A stretch of DNA of 64,000 nt from Ignavibacteria bacterium. Its GTDB lineage: Bacteria > Bacteroidota > Ignavibacteria > Tepidaquicellales > Tepidaquicellaceae. Location: assembly GCA_036262055.1 (NCBI GenBank), contig DATAJP010000003.1, positions 744,001-808,000 on the forward strand, in the 5' to 3' direction. Positions 16,079 to 25,671 of the stretch are shown in pieces. Every line of letters starts with the position of its first letter. The first letter of the stretch is position 1. The notes below the pieces were generated by a model. It was given only the letters and a program-made list of their open reading frames with translations, was not told the origin of the DNA and ran no database searches. The translations under genes and the position numbers were made by a program.

Positions 16079-16618
16079 ATGAACACTGAAGCGAAACTTT
16101 TAAAGCTTATGCTTGAAGATGCGCGCAGAAAAACTTTGAAAGGTATTGAAGGTCTTACTAAAGAGCAGTTATTCGCTCCGCCGGTTCCAAACGAGGATTG
16201 CATTGGCGCATACCTAATGCATCTTGGCGAGTGTGAAATCGGGTGGTATGAAACAACTACCGGTGAAACTCTCCCGCAGGAATTAAAAGACAGAAATTAT
16301 TATGCGGTATGGATTGGATGTCCGGCTGAAGAAGCCCATCCGCCTAAAGAAGCCCTTGAAGTCAAGGAATACATTGATGCAATTACAGATGTGAGAAAAC
16401 TGTGGCTTGATTTTTTGGACATCATAGACGACAGTGTGCTGGATGAAATTGTTGTGGTAAGAAGAGGAGAGAATGAAGCAAGAATGACGAAACGTGATAT
16501 TGTCAACCGTTTAATCTCGCATGAAAACCATACTCACGGGCAGATGTTTTTGTTAATGGGAATGGGTGGAATGAAAAAGGATTTCGGGGACATATGGAAG
16601 ATACGGCTTGAGAAGTAA
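16079..16618 (+). CDS. DinB/YfiT-like four-helix bundle protein
   Basis: A 179-residue soluble protein. The first histidine lies in LMHLGECEIGWYE (about residues 46-58) and the other metal-ligand positions are in SHENHTHGQMFLL near the C-terminus. This spacing matches the DinB-like superfamily, whose members bind a divalent metal and often act as thiol-dependent transferases. The true substrate is unknown and the name does not imply DNA polymerase IV. The gene lies exactly between two 155-bp direct repeats, so it may have arrived or been duplicated as a cassette. Confidence 0.7.
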   Translation: MNTEAKLLKLMLEDARRKTLKGIEGLTKEQLFAPPVPNEDCIGAYLMHLGECEIGWYETTTGETLPQELKDRNYYAVWIGCPAEEAHPPKEALEVKEYIDAITDVRKLWLDFLDIIDDSVLDEIVVVRRGENEARMTKRDIVNRLISHENHTHGQMFLLMGMGGMKKDFGDIWKIRLEK

Positions 16619-16640
16619 AGGGTATTCGATTCACCAGCAA

Positions 16641-16795
16641 ACACACCCCGTCTTCGACTTCGTCGAATCCACCCCTCTCAAGAGGGGAATTTAATGATGC
16701 TATTTTGATTTTAGACTATTAAAATTTTCAGATTAATAATCATATTCATTTAGATTCCCGACTTCGCGGGAATGACATTAATTTTGATTTTTGTG
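16641..16795. repeat. 155-bp composite direct repeat, right copy
   Basis: Same order of hairpin, linker and hairpin as the copy at 15897-16051, in the same orientation. It lies between the DinB-like gene and the convergent minus-strand gene ending at 16813. Confidence 0.8.
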
Positions 16796-16812
16796 ATTTA
16801 GTGGTTTTGTGT

Positions 16813-17259
16813 TTAAATTTTTCTTTGCAAAGCCCGTTCATAGAGCGTTGCCGCAGTGGCAATTAAAGCAAAAACGAAAGCGGCAAAGAGTCCCATAGCA
16901 ACACCGCCTGCGCGGTCATCACTTGTATTTGACATAATAAAGATTTCTGCTATCACAACAAAACCAATGAGAGCTAACGCACAAAATTTTATTGTCCGCA
17001 AAGCTTTCACGGTTGCCTGAGAGAATGTCTTATCTTGCCTTATGTAACCCATCACTTTGAATGCCTGATAGAGCGCTACAAAAAACAAAATCGATGATAA
17101 ATACGCATACGCCAAAAAGGGGTCATTGAAGTAGATTTCAAAGACCGAAGCATTTGCATTTCTGCCTTCGAGGTGTGGTTCCCAAAGCATAAAAACAAGA
17201 GTCCCGATGCCGATGAGGACAATTACAATCTGGGAAAATATTGTTAAGGATTTTTTCAT
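16813..17259 (-). CDS. DUF2975-like four-helix membrane protein
   Basis: A 148-residue protein with four predicted membrane helices (about 7-25, 47-68, 91-109 and 120-140). The cytoplasmic loop GYIRQDKTFSQATVKALRTIKFCAL resembles the DUF2975 family, where a short F-S/T motif precedes the third helix. Function is unknown. In other bacteria such genes often sit next to a small helix-turn-helix regulator, but none is present here. Confidence 0.6.
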   Translation of the reverse strand: MKKSLTIFSQIVIVLIGIGTLVFMLWEPHLEGRNANASVFEIYFNDPFLAYAYLSSILFFVALYQAFKVMGYIRQDKTFSQATVKALRTIKFCALALIGFVVIAEIFIMSNTSDDRAGGVAMGLFAAFVFALIATAATLYERALQRKI

Positions 17260-17312
17260 CTTACTTAAAATATAATGCTACTATGAATAAAATTAAATTG
17301 AAATTAATTTCC

Positions 17313-18122
17313 CTATTTATATTTATAAATATACTCATAAGTATATTTACAGCAAGGGGTTTTGTAATCTGGTTTATACTGAATCTCTTCAATTAATTTT
17401 CTTTCATTATTATATTTATATTCTATTTTATTATAATATGAGGTAATAAGTAGACCTTCAGAATGGATAAATGGTGTATCTGAATTTATTGTTGTATCTA
17501 TTGTCATACTAAGCAAACCAAAGTCATTATATTGCATTTCTCTGATATGCACTTCAGTCTCATCGGATTTTCGTCGTTCCTTTCTAATTAATCTATTGTT
17601 TATATCATAATATAAGCTATCCACTATGTAGGATTCTGACCTATTAGTTCTTATAACATTCATTGAATCGCCTTTATATGTATAATATTCAACATCAAGA
17701 TAAGGATCTTCCCCTTTTCGTTTTTCGATTAAACGATTTTTTTCATCATAAATATTGTGTTCAACAAGATTATTATACGGAAATGTTATAATTTTTTCAA
17801 GTTTTCCATTAGAATTATAAAAATATTTATAAGTATAAGGTCTGTCACACCAATCCATGCAAACATGTTTTTCAATCATTCTGCCTACAGAATCATACAC
17901 ATAAAATTCGCGGTTATTTAACCCTATTTTTTGATTTTTGTTATTGTACGTTTCAAATGTTGCACTCGAATCTTTTAAGAAATATTCACCGTCAAAAAAG
18001 TTATACTCTTTTTTAATGATTATAATTCTATATACTTCCTGATCGTGAAATGCTCTTATCCAGCTAACGAGACCGCAGGAAAAGATTATAAAGATTAACG
18101 GTATGATATATGCTTTTTTCAA
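17313..18122 (-). CDS. Lipoprotein with YD/RHS-like repeats
   Basis: A 269-residue protein with a lipoprotein signal (FIIFSCG, Cys16). The body has at least five units of the kind Y-Y-N-x-N-G/R-x-L-I-x-K, for example FYNSNGKLEKI, IYDEKNRLIEK, YYDINNRLIRK, QYNDFGLLSM and KYNNERKLIEE. This is the short tyrosine-rich strand pattern of YD/RHS-type and MORN-like toxin-shell repeats. The protein is far too short to be an RHS toxin shell. It probably faces the periplasm or cell surface. Function is unknown and it stands alone. Confidence 0.6.
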   Translation of the reverse strand: MKKAYIIPLIFIIFSCGLVSWIRAFHDQEVYRIIIIKKEYNFFDGEYFLKDSSATFETYNNKNQKIGLNNREFYVYDSVGRMIEKHVCMDWCDRPYTYKYFYNSNGKLEKIITFPYNNLVEHNIYDEKNRLIEKRKGEDPYLDVEYYTYKGDSMNVIRTNRSESYIVDSLYYDINNRLIRKERRKSDETEVHIREMQYNDFGLLSMTIDTTINSDTPFIHSEGLLITSYYNKIEYKYNNERKLIEEIQYKPDYKTPCCKYTYEYIYKYK

Positions 18123-18200
18123 TTGTTGACGCTTGATATTAAAATAACTTATTTATGTTATTTAATAAATTGCTTTTGATTTTGTTCCGCCTCATTGATA

Positions 18201-18246
18201 ACACACCCCGGCACTTCGTGCCACCCCTCTCAAGAGGGGATTTTTT
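18201..18246. repeat. ACACCCCG...AGAGGGG hairpin repeat
   Basis: This is a short version of the repeat seen at 13157-13204, with GGCACTTCGTGCC as the small arm and CCCCTCTCAAGAGGGG as the large arm. It lies between divergent genes. Confidence 0.7.
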
Positions 18247-18364
18247 AGTGTCCGTATTTGAATTTCATTTAATTTCCGTTTTAAATTATTTATATTTATA
18301 TACTTAATTACATTCTTAATTCATATTTTTTTATTTTTAGTTACTCCTTACCTTAAAATAGCTG

Positions 18365-20956
18365 ATGAAGGTAGCTTCATATCTAATTTTATTTACATTT
18401 CTTTTATTACTTCACAACACAAGTCAGGGACAGGTCAGGATTTTTGAACGTAACACGAACGATACGATTGAAAATAAGGGGCTTTTTCTTGAAAGCAGTC
18501 AGAGGACTTTAATAAATCTGAACGGACAGTGGGAGCTTTCATTTAATGAGGGACATAATTTTGCAAAGGTAATCGTTCCGCTTGCGTATGATTTCACCGG
18601 TACGACGATTTTCAAGAAAAGATTTGCAGTGAGTGATGAGCTTGTGAGCAAGTATAGTTTTATTCTTGTAGCTGAGGGGATAAATTACGAGTCGGAGATT
18701 TCGATTAACGGTGTTTTCGTTACGAAGCATATTGGCGGGTCGTCATCGATTATAAATCTCATCGAGGAGAATATAATTTCAAAAGATAACACGATTGAAA
18801 TTAAGGTTAATAATTGTCTGAGTTATTCGAATACCATTCCCCTATCAAATCAGGTTAACTATTCTAAAAATTACGGAGGAATTAATCGCGATATTTATCT
18901 GATTGCGGTTCCGAAAATTTTTGTATCTGATGTTCAGTTTTTGACCTCATACGAAAGCGCATCGAACGTGAAGCTGACGAACAAGATAAACATCAAGGCA
19001 ACAGAGCTGACTAAGATATATTCCGGCAATGAATTCAGCGTGAGAACGTTTGTTATCCGCGAACAGATTACGGATTCTTCAAACTCGGTAGATACGGTTG
19101 GCAAAAGCGATGAGATTAAGTTTAATCTCGAGAATTTTAAGTCGCAGACATTTGAGAACAGCGTGAATATTCCAAATCCTGCTTACTGGAGCCCGCAGAA
19201 CCCGAATTTGTATAAAATTCGCACGGTGATTAGTGATTCAGAAGGTAATGTGATTGATGAATATAATGTGAATTACGGTTTCAGGGATGTGAAGTTCACG
19301 AGCAATGCTGTTATTGTAAATGGTACTGAAATGATTCTGAAGGGCATAAATTATTACGAGGATTCATATAAATTTGCATCGGCATTGAGCTATGGTGAGG
19401 TTGAGGCAGACATAAAAAACATTAAAGCCCTTGGCTGTAACGTAATCAGAGTTCCGGGAAAGAGCGCGCATCCTTATATAATTAGTCTTGCGAATAAATA
19501 CGGTTTGTTTGTTATGATGGAGATTCCGTTCAATGAGGTTCCGTATGAGATTATGAAGGATGATGATTACAGATTTATTGTAAGTGAATATATTGACGAA
19601 GTTATTAATGTGAACAGAAATAATCCGAGCATTTTAATGTGGGGCATAGGGAATGATTTTGATGTTACGCAGGAAATTTCTTCAAATTATGTGAGAGACT
19701 TCAAAGAGCTTGCCGGGAAGCTTGACAGCAGAAAGGTTTATTTCACGACAAGAAATTTATCTGAAATAAAATGCATAGATGAAGCTGATGTGGTTTGCCT
19801 GAATCTTGAACATTACTCTTTTGATTACATTAAAAAATTTCTTGATGATGCGAATAATGTTTCATTGGCAAAGAAATTTCAGAACAAAACAGTTTTCATT
19901 TCGGGATACGGAAGAAGAATAAATAATAACAACCGGAACGGGTACAGCGACATTCATTCGGTGGAATATCAGACAAAATTTTTAATGGATGTTTATAGTA
20001 TGGTGAAAGCAAAGTTTCCCGGTTCGATTATTTCAAGCTATGCCGACTGGACTGCTGACAGACCATTGAATTTCCCTTTAAATGAGAATTATTTTATTAA
20101 TACCGACGGTATTTATACGCAAAAACGCGAGCCAAAGCAGGCGCAGCAATATGTGCAGAGAATGCTAAACAATCAGGAATCGCCCAAGATTCTCGAAGGC
20201 AATTCTTCCCAAAGCTCATCGAATGTTTTTATAATTGTCGGACTGGCGTTTAACATTATTTTTTTATTCCTGGTTACGAACTTGAAACGTTTAAAAGAAA
20301 GTTTCTGGAAAGGTCTTTACAGACCTAAGAACTTTTTTCTTTTTGCAAGCGAACAGTTCTTAATACCTACTTTTTTGAATGTAGTTTTAGCGATTTTTAT
20401 TTCTGCAGGCATTGCGTTATTCTGGGCATCAGTATTTAATTTATATAAAGAGTCGAATGTGTTCGACATGCTGCTGGCGAATATATTTTCTTCGGACACT
20501 TTAAAAACTTTCTTTTCAACGCTTTCGAACAGCCCTGAGATTTCGATTCCGGTTTTAACGGTAATAAATTTTTTGCTGATATTTTTTACAGCAATAATAA
20601 TTTTTGTTATTTCATTGTTCACGAGAAGAGGTGCGAATTTCAAAAATGTTTATAAAGTTGCAGTCTGGTCGGCTCTGCCGTTCATTCTTTTTCTGCCCAT
20701 AGGAACAATAATTTATAAACTGGGGCTTGCAAATACGGAGTATATTTTTCTCTCAATAATTTTGTTTCTTTTGATTCATCTGATATATCTTTACCGATTG
20801 ATTAACGGGGCGAGGATAGTTTTGGAGTTCTCGATTTTGAGGGCATTTTCTTATGCGGTCATAATAATTTTGATATTATATGGCGGATTTATTTCTTATT
20901 TTTACTACGGGCGTAATACGTTCTATCTAATCAACTTAATTTCGAGTTATAATTAA
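18365..20956 (+). CDS. GH2-like protein, probably non-catalytic, with C-terminal membrane domain
   Basis: An 863-residue protein. After a signal peptide (1-22) come a GH2 sugar-binding domain (about 45-185), an immunoglobulin-like domain (about 186-308) and a TIM-barrel domain (about 310-600). In active GH2 enzymes the acid/base is the Glu of an Asn-Glu pair; here the matching site is GIGNDFD (Asn430-Asp431). The nucleophile is normally Glu in a TEYG-like motif; here it is ISGYGR (Gly514). Both catalytic glutamates therefore seem absent. From about 620 on there are some six hydrophobic helices resembling a Yip1-type domain. It is six bases upstream of smc. A sugar-sensing or polysaccharide-binding role is possible. 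Confidence 0.7.
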   Translation: MKVASYLILFTFLLLLHNTSQGQVRIFERNTNDTIENKGLFLESSQRTLINLNGQWELSFNEGHNFAKVIVPLAYDFTGTTIFKKRFAVSDELVSKYSFILVAEGINYESEISINGVFVTKHIGGSSSIINLIEENIISKDNTIEIKVNNCLSYSNTIPLSNQVNYSKNYGGINRDIYLIAVPKIFVSDVQFLTSYESASNVKLTNKINIKATELTKIYSGNEFSVRTFVIREQITDSSNSVDTVGKSDEIKFNLENFKSQTFENSVNIPNPAYWSPQNPNLYKIRTVISDSEGNVIDEYNVNYGFRDVKFTSNAVIVNGTEMILKGINYYEDSYKFASALSYGEVEADIKNIKALGCNVIRVPGKSAHPYIISLANKYGLFVMMEIPFNEVPYEIMKDDDYRFIVSEYIDEVINVNRNNPSILMWGIGNDFDVTQEISSNYVRDFKELAGKLDSRKVYFTTRNLSEIKCIDEADVVCLNLEHYSFDYIKKFLDDANNVSLAKKFQNKTVFISGYGRRINNNNRNGYSDIHSVEYQTKFLMDVYSMVKAKFPGSIISSYADWTADRPLNFPLNENYFINTDGIYTQKREPKQAQQYVQRMLNNQESPKILEGNSSQSSSNVFIIVGLAFNIIFLFLVTNLKRLKESFWKGLYRPKNFFLFASEQFLIPTFLNVVLAIFISAGIALFWASVFNLYKESNVFDMLLANIFSSDTLKTFFSTLSNSPEISIPVLTVINFLLIFFTAIIIFVISLFTRRGANFKNVYKVAVWSALPFILFLPIGTIIYKLGLANTEYIFLSIILFLLIHLIYLYRLINGARIVLEFSILRAFSYAVIIILILYGGFISYFYYGRNTFYLINLISSYN

Positions 20957-20961
20957 ATTAT

Positions 20962-23900
20962 TTGCATCTAAAAAAAATCGACATATTCGGTTTTAAGTCC
21001 TTTGCAGACAAGACTACTATGGAATTCAGTAAAGGTGTGTCTGCGATTGTCGGACCAAATGGTTCCGGAAAATCGAACATAGTTGATGCACTCAGATGGG
21101 TTTTGGGCGAGCAGGGCGACAGAGCACTGCGAAGCGAAAAACGTGAGGACGTTGTTTTCAACGGAACGCGAAACAGAAAACCTTTGAGTGTTGCCGAAGT
21201 TTCCCTCACAATTGTTAACGACAAAAATATTTTACCGACGGAATTTGCCGAAGTGCAAATTGCCCGCAGATTTTTCAGAAGCGGTGAGACAGAATATTAT
21301 CTCAACGGAACTAAGGTTCGTCTTAAAGACATAAAGCATCTTTTTGCAGGAACAGGAATTGGTCCGGATGCGTATTCGGTTATTGAGTTGAAGATGACTG
21401 AGGTTATTCTTTCTTCCGTAAAGAATGAAAGAAGAAAGATGTTCGAAGAAGCTTCAGGTATTGTGACATACAAGCAAAACCGAGATGCAACTCTTCTAAG
21501 ATTGAACTCCGTTCATGAAACGCTCTCAAGAGTCAGCGATATAATCCGCGAGAAGCAACGAAATGTGAACTCGCTTGAAAGACAGGTGAAACGAAACGAA
21601 GAAGCTAAACGAGTAAGTGAGGAATTAAGACAGCTTGAACTTTTAGTTTTTAATTTTGATTACCATAAGCTAAATAGCGAGATTGAATATATTAAAGCAC
21701 ATGAGAAAGAAAATATCGAACTCAAGGAAAAACTTGAAACAGAAATTAAAGCGAACGATGCGTTAATAGATGAGCTGCGAAGCAATATTCAGGAAAGCGA
21801 GGCTTCCCTATCCGAGATGACGAACTTACGAGAGGAAAGAAGAAAAGAGATTGAGTTTCTTGAACGAGAAAACATAAAGTTAAATGAAAGATTAAATTCG
21901 ACGAATGAAAATATAAAGAGATTAACAGATGAAATTTTAAACACAAAGGCAAGCATAAGCAAAAACGAAGCGAGAAAAATAGAAAAGACTGAAAAAGTAA
22001 ATATTCTGAAAGAAGCTTTTCAGGTTTCCGAACACGCTTTACGCGAGAAAAAAGAAAAAGTTGATTCACTGCGAATTGTTATTAATGAAAATAAAGCCAA
22101 AGTTTCCTCAGTGACTTCTCAGCTTAAAGAAGTTAATGCGTCTATACACTCAAAGCAAGATGAACACAACAAGCTTAATCTGCGTCTCGAAAATAATTTT
22201 GAAAAGCTTACGAAACTAACGAACAGCAATGAAGAAAATATTTTACAGATTAAGAGCTTTGAAGAAGAGAAAAGCATTTTGACAAATAAGCTTTCAAAAG
22301 AAAAAGAATCACTGAAGAATTTAGAATTAAGACAGCGTGATATGGAGATTCAGAAAGCGGAACTTGAGACCGAAAAGATGAAACTTGAGGAAGAGCTGAA
22401 GAATGAGAACCTTGAATATAATAAATTAAAAACAAAGATAGATTATTTTTCCGGATTATCCGAATCGCTTGAAGATTACTCCGAAGGGATTAAATATCTT
22501 ACAAAAGAATTAGAGCACCCGAATATTTCTACAATTGCGAATTTAATCGAAGTTGATGACAAATATAGAATTGCTGTCGAGACTGCGTTAGGCGAGGTGG
22601 CAAACTATCTTGTTGTGGATGATTCCCGCGACATTAATAAATTGATTAACCTTCTTGTAAATAACCGCAAGGGAAAGATTACATTCATATTAAACGACAA
22701 AATAAATTATAATAATTTTTATTATACGGAATATTTTGGTGACCCTGAATTTATTAAAGATAAGGGAATTATCGGATTTGCGGATAAGTTTGTTAAATGT
22801 GCCGATAAAAAGCATGAGCTTTTGATAAAATACATTCTTGATGAATACATAATTGTAGAAAGTCTTGATATCGGGATGAAGTATGCAAAGGATAATTATT
22901 ATAAATTTATTACTCTTGACGGCGATATAATTACGGACAGTGTGATAAGAGCGGGAAGCGAGACGAATCCTGACATAATCCGTCTCGGACGAGACAAGAG
23001 CATTGAAAATATGCAAACACGTCTCGATACTATAAAACAAAAAATGGAAAACGCAGAAGAGTCAGTTGCACAGATAAATTCGAAGATTGATGAATTGAAA
23101 CTCGATGACATTGCGATGAATATTTCAGCATATAATAAGAGCGTTGACCAGCTATCCAACGAAATGGCGCAGCTGAACTTTAAAATCGATGAGCTTAACA
23201 AAACCATAACCAAGAATGAGGATGATTACAAGCAGATTTCAGGTGAGAACAAACATCTGCAGCAGCAGGTAACCGGTGTTTTAACCGAGTTAAATGAATC
23301 TAATGATGCGCATAAAATTCTCGAAGAAAAAGCTGTGAAATTAGCTGAGGAAGTCAACGACATACAAAATGTTTATAACGATGCGACAAATGATTATAAT
23401 GAATACAATTTAAGTGTAATCGGTTCAAAGAAAGAACTTGAGTATGAAGAAGAAAATTTAATAAGAATTACGTCAACGATTGAGAACCAGACCGAACTTA
23501 TTGCAAAAAATGAGAGCGCAATGGAAAGCGGAATGCAGGAACTTGCCGAATTAAACCAGACAATAAAGAGTAATACCGATAAAATTAAAGAACTGAATTC
23601 TGATTTTGAAATTGTGGAGAAAGATTACCGCAAACTGAAATCAGAGTATGAAGCAAAGCGTGAGGAAATGAATGTTACGGACATTCAGCAACGCGACCGA
23701 AGAACAAAGTTTGATAAAGTTTCATTTTATCTTATTGATTCAAATACAAAGATTGCGACAAACAAAGCAAATGCATCTTCCCTGTCGAGATTTATTCACG
23801 GAAAATATGAAGTTGACCTGCCGCTTTCAGATGAAATCATTAATAATGAAATAAAGAATAATGAATTTTTAGAAATTCTGAATGAAGATATTGATATAGA

Positions 23901-24579
23901 GAAATTCAAGAAGCGAATTGATAACCTGACAGAGACGTTAAAGAAGCTTGGCGGATATCAGCAGTTGTTGTTCGAAGATTTTGATAAAGAAAAAGCAGAA
24001 TTGGAAAACTTGATTACACAGAAGAATGATTTGCTTGATTCTGAGAAAGACATTCTGAAAGCAATTGAAAAGATAAATCAAGAAGCAAGAGAAAGATTTT
24101 TAATGACGTTTGAAAAAATCCGTGAGAATTTCATAATGATATTTAAAGAACTGTTTCAGGAAGGTGATGAGGCGGATTTGAAACTTGTATATGAAATGGA
24201 TGAAGACGGAAAGCTGGAGAGTGACCCGCTTGAAGCAAAAATCGAAATCAGCGCTAAGCCGAGAGGTAAAAGACCTACATCGATTGAACTTTTATCGGGC
24301 GGAGAGAAAACTCTTACGGCGATTGCATTACTCTTTGCAATATATCTTGTGAAACCGTCACCGTTCTGCGTACTTGATGAGGTAGATGCACCGCTTGACC
24401 CGAATAATTTGGGAAGGTTCAACAACATGATAAGAAGATTTTCGGAGAATACTCAGTTTATATTGATTACGCACAATGAGAGAACCATGGAAACCGTTGA
24501 CAGGTTATATGGTGTTACGATGCAGGAAGCCGGCGTTACCACCATCGTCGAAACTAAATTCAAAAATAAAGTTGCCTAA
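20962..24579 (+). CDS. smc: Chromosome partition protein SMC
   Basis: A 1205-residue ATPase that folds and segregates the chromosome as a dimer with ScpAB. The TTG start gives the family-typical MHLKKIDIFGFKSFADK. The Walker A motif is GPNGSGKSN (about 32-40). Two long coiled coils flank a hinge at about 500-680, containing ALGEVANYLVVDD and the GDIITDSVIRAGS segment. The C-terminus has the signature LLSGGEKTLTA and Walker B FCVLDEVDAPLD. All motifs are intact. No scpA or scpB is nearby in this window. Confidence 0.95.
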   Translation: MHLKKIDIFGFKSFADKTTMEFSKGVSAIVGPNGSGKSNIVDALRWVLGEQGDRALRSEKREDVVFNGTRNRKPLSVAEVSLTIVNDKNILPTEFAEVQIARRFFRSGETEYYLNGTKVRLKDIKHLFAGTGIGPDAYSVIELKMTEVILSSVKNERRKMFEEASGIVTYKQNRDATLLRLNSVHETLSRVSDIIREKQRNVNSLERQVKRNEEAKRVSEELRQLELLVFNFDYHKLNSEIEYIKAHEKENIELKEKLETEIKANDALIDELRSNIQESEASLSEMTNLREERRKEIEFLERENIKLNERLNSTNENIKRLTDEILNTKASISKNEARKIEKTEKVNILKEAFQVSEHALREKKEKVDSLRIVINENKAKVSSVTSQLKEVNASIHSKQDEHNKLNLRLENNFEKLTKLTNSNEENILQIKSFEEEKSILTNKLSKEKESLKNLELRQRDMEIQKAELETEKMKLEEELKNENLEYNKLKTKIDYFSGLSESLEDYSEGIKYLTKELEHPNISTIANLIEVDDKYRIAVETALGEVANYLVVDDSRDINKLINLLVNNRKGKITFILNDKINYNNFYYTEYFGDPEFIKDKGIIGFADKFVKCADKKHELLIKYILDEYIIVESLDIGMKYAKDNYYKFITLDGDIITDSVIRAGSETNPDIIRLGRDKSIENMQTRLDTIKQKMENAEESVAQINSKIDELKLDDIAMNISAYNKSVDQLSNEMAQLNFKIDELNKTITKNEDDYKQISGENKHLQQQVTGVLTELNESNDAHKILEEKAVKLAEEVNDIQNVYNDATNDYNEYNLSVIGSKKELEYEEENLIRITSTIENQTELIAKNESAMESGMQELAELNQTIKSNTDKIKELNSDFEIVEKDYRKLKSEYEAKREEMNVTDIQQRDRRTKFDKVSFYLIDSNTKIATNKANASSLSRFIHGKYEVDLPLSDEIINNEIKNNEFLEILNEDIDIEKFKKRIDNLTETLKKLGGYQQLLFEDFDKEKAELENLITQKNDLLDSEKDILKAIEKINQEARERFLMTFEKIRENFIMIFKELFQEGDEADLKLVYEMDEDGKLESDPLEAKIEISAKPRGKRPTSIELLSGGEKTLTAIALLFAIYLVKPSPFCVLDEVDAPLDPNNLGRFNNMIRRFSENTQFILITHNERTMETVDRLYGVTMQEAGVTTIVETKFKNKVA

Positions 24580-24602
24580 CCTCCTATATTGTATTTACAC
24601 TT

Positions 24603-25664
24603 ATGGAAACCAAAAAAAAAGATTTCTTAGTACGTTTAATTAATGAGCCGGGTCCTTCCGGTTTTGAAGAGAAAGTCCAGAAAATCTGGAAGACTGAAGT
24701 AAGCAGTTTCTGCAGGAACATCAAAGGAGATGTTCACGGAAATCTCACCGCTACGCTTAACCCTGACGAAGAATTTTCTATAATGATTGTGGGACATTCC
24801 GATGAAATCGGACTGGTGATAAACTATGTCGATGACAATGGATTTATATATTTTTACAGCATTGGCGGAGTTGACGCGAGCATTCTCGGTTCACAACGTG
24901 CGCGAATAATCACAAAGAACGGTATCATTGAAGGAGTTTTCGGTCAGAAGTCTTTGCATCAGGAAGACGGCGGGAAAAGAAGTGTTCCAAAAAGATACGA
25001 AGTATTTATTGATATAGGCGCAAAGAGCAAAGCTGAAGTTTTGAAGCAAGTTACAATCGGCGACCCGGTGATTTTTGGAAATGATTACCGTGATTTAAGA
25101 AACAATCTTGCTGCATCAAGATGCTTCGATAACAGGATAGGAATTTTTATCGTTGCCGAAACATTACGCAAGCTCTCGAATAAAAAATTTAAGACAAAAG
25201 TTTTCGGAGTTTCTTCCGTTCAGGAAGAAATAAATACGGGCGGCGCAGGAAATGCGGCATACTATCTAAATCCGACTATGGCAATTGCAATTGATGTTAT
25301 GCCTGCAACGGATTATCCGGGAGTTTCACAGACACAATTCGGTGATTGCAAGCTCGGTAGCGGTCCTGTAATAAGAAGAGGCGTAAGGACAAACAAAAGA
25401 ATTGCCGATAAGATGCTTGAGGTTGCGAAGAAGAAGAAATATAAGTATCAGATTGATATGGATAACGGAAGATTTGGAACCGATTCTGATTATATTGCTC
25501 CAATAAGAAGTGGAATACCTGTCGGCGGAATCGAGGTTGCAACGAGATACCTGCATTCATGTGAAGAAGTGCTATCGCTTAAGGATTTGGATGAAAGCGT
25601 AAATTATATGACCGATTTGATTCTTGAAATAGATAAAGATAAAAATTTCCTGAGAAAGGAATAA
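24603..25664 (+). CDS. M42-family metallo-aminopeptidase
   Basis: A 353-residue cytoplasmic peptidase of the M42 (PepA/FrvX/tetrahedral aminopeptidase) family. Metal ligands appear in MIVGHSDEIGLVI (His), RCFDNRIG (Asp) and SVQEEINTGGA (the Glu-Glu pair), with a C-terminal HSCEE histidine. These enzymes trim N-terminal residues from short peptides; some relatives were misnamed endoglucanases. It follows smc by 23 bases and may start the long co-oriented run that ends at about 35 kb. Confidence 0.85.
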   Translation: METKKKDFLVRLINEPGPSGFEEKVQKIWKTEVSSFCRNIKGDVHGNLTATLNPDEEFSIMIVGHSDEIGLVINYVDDNGFIYFYSIGGVDASILGSQRARIITKNGIIEGVFGQKSLHQEDGGKRSVPKRYEVFIDIGAKSKAEVLKQVTIGDPVIFGNDYRDLRNNLAASRCFDNRIGIFIVAETLRKLSNKKFKTKVFGVSSVQEEINTGGAGNAAYYLNPTMAIAIDVMPATDYPGVSQTQFGDCKLGSGPVIRRGVRTNKRIADKMLEVAKKKKYKYQIDMDNGRFGTDSDYIAPIRSGIPVGGIEVATRYLHSCEEVLSLKDLDESVNYMTDLILEIDKDKNFLRKE

Positions 25665-25671
25665 TGAAAGA

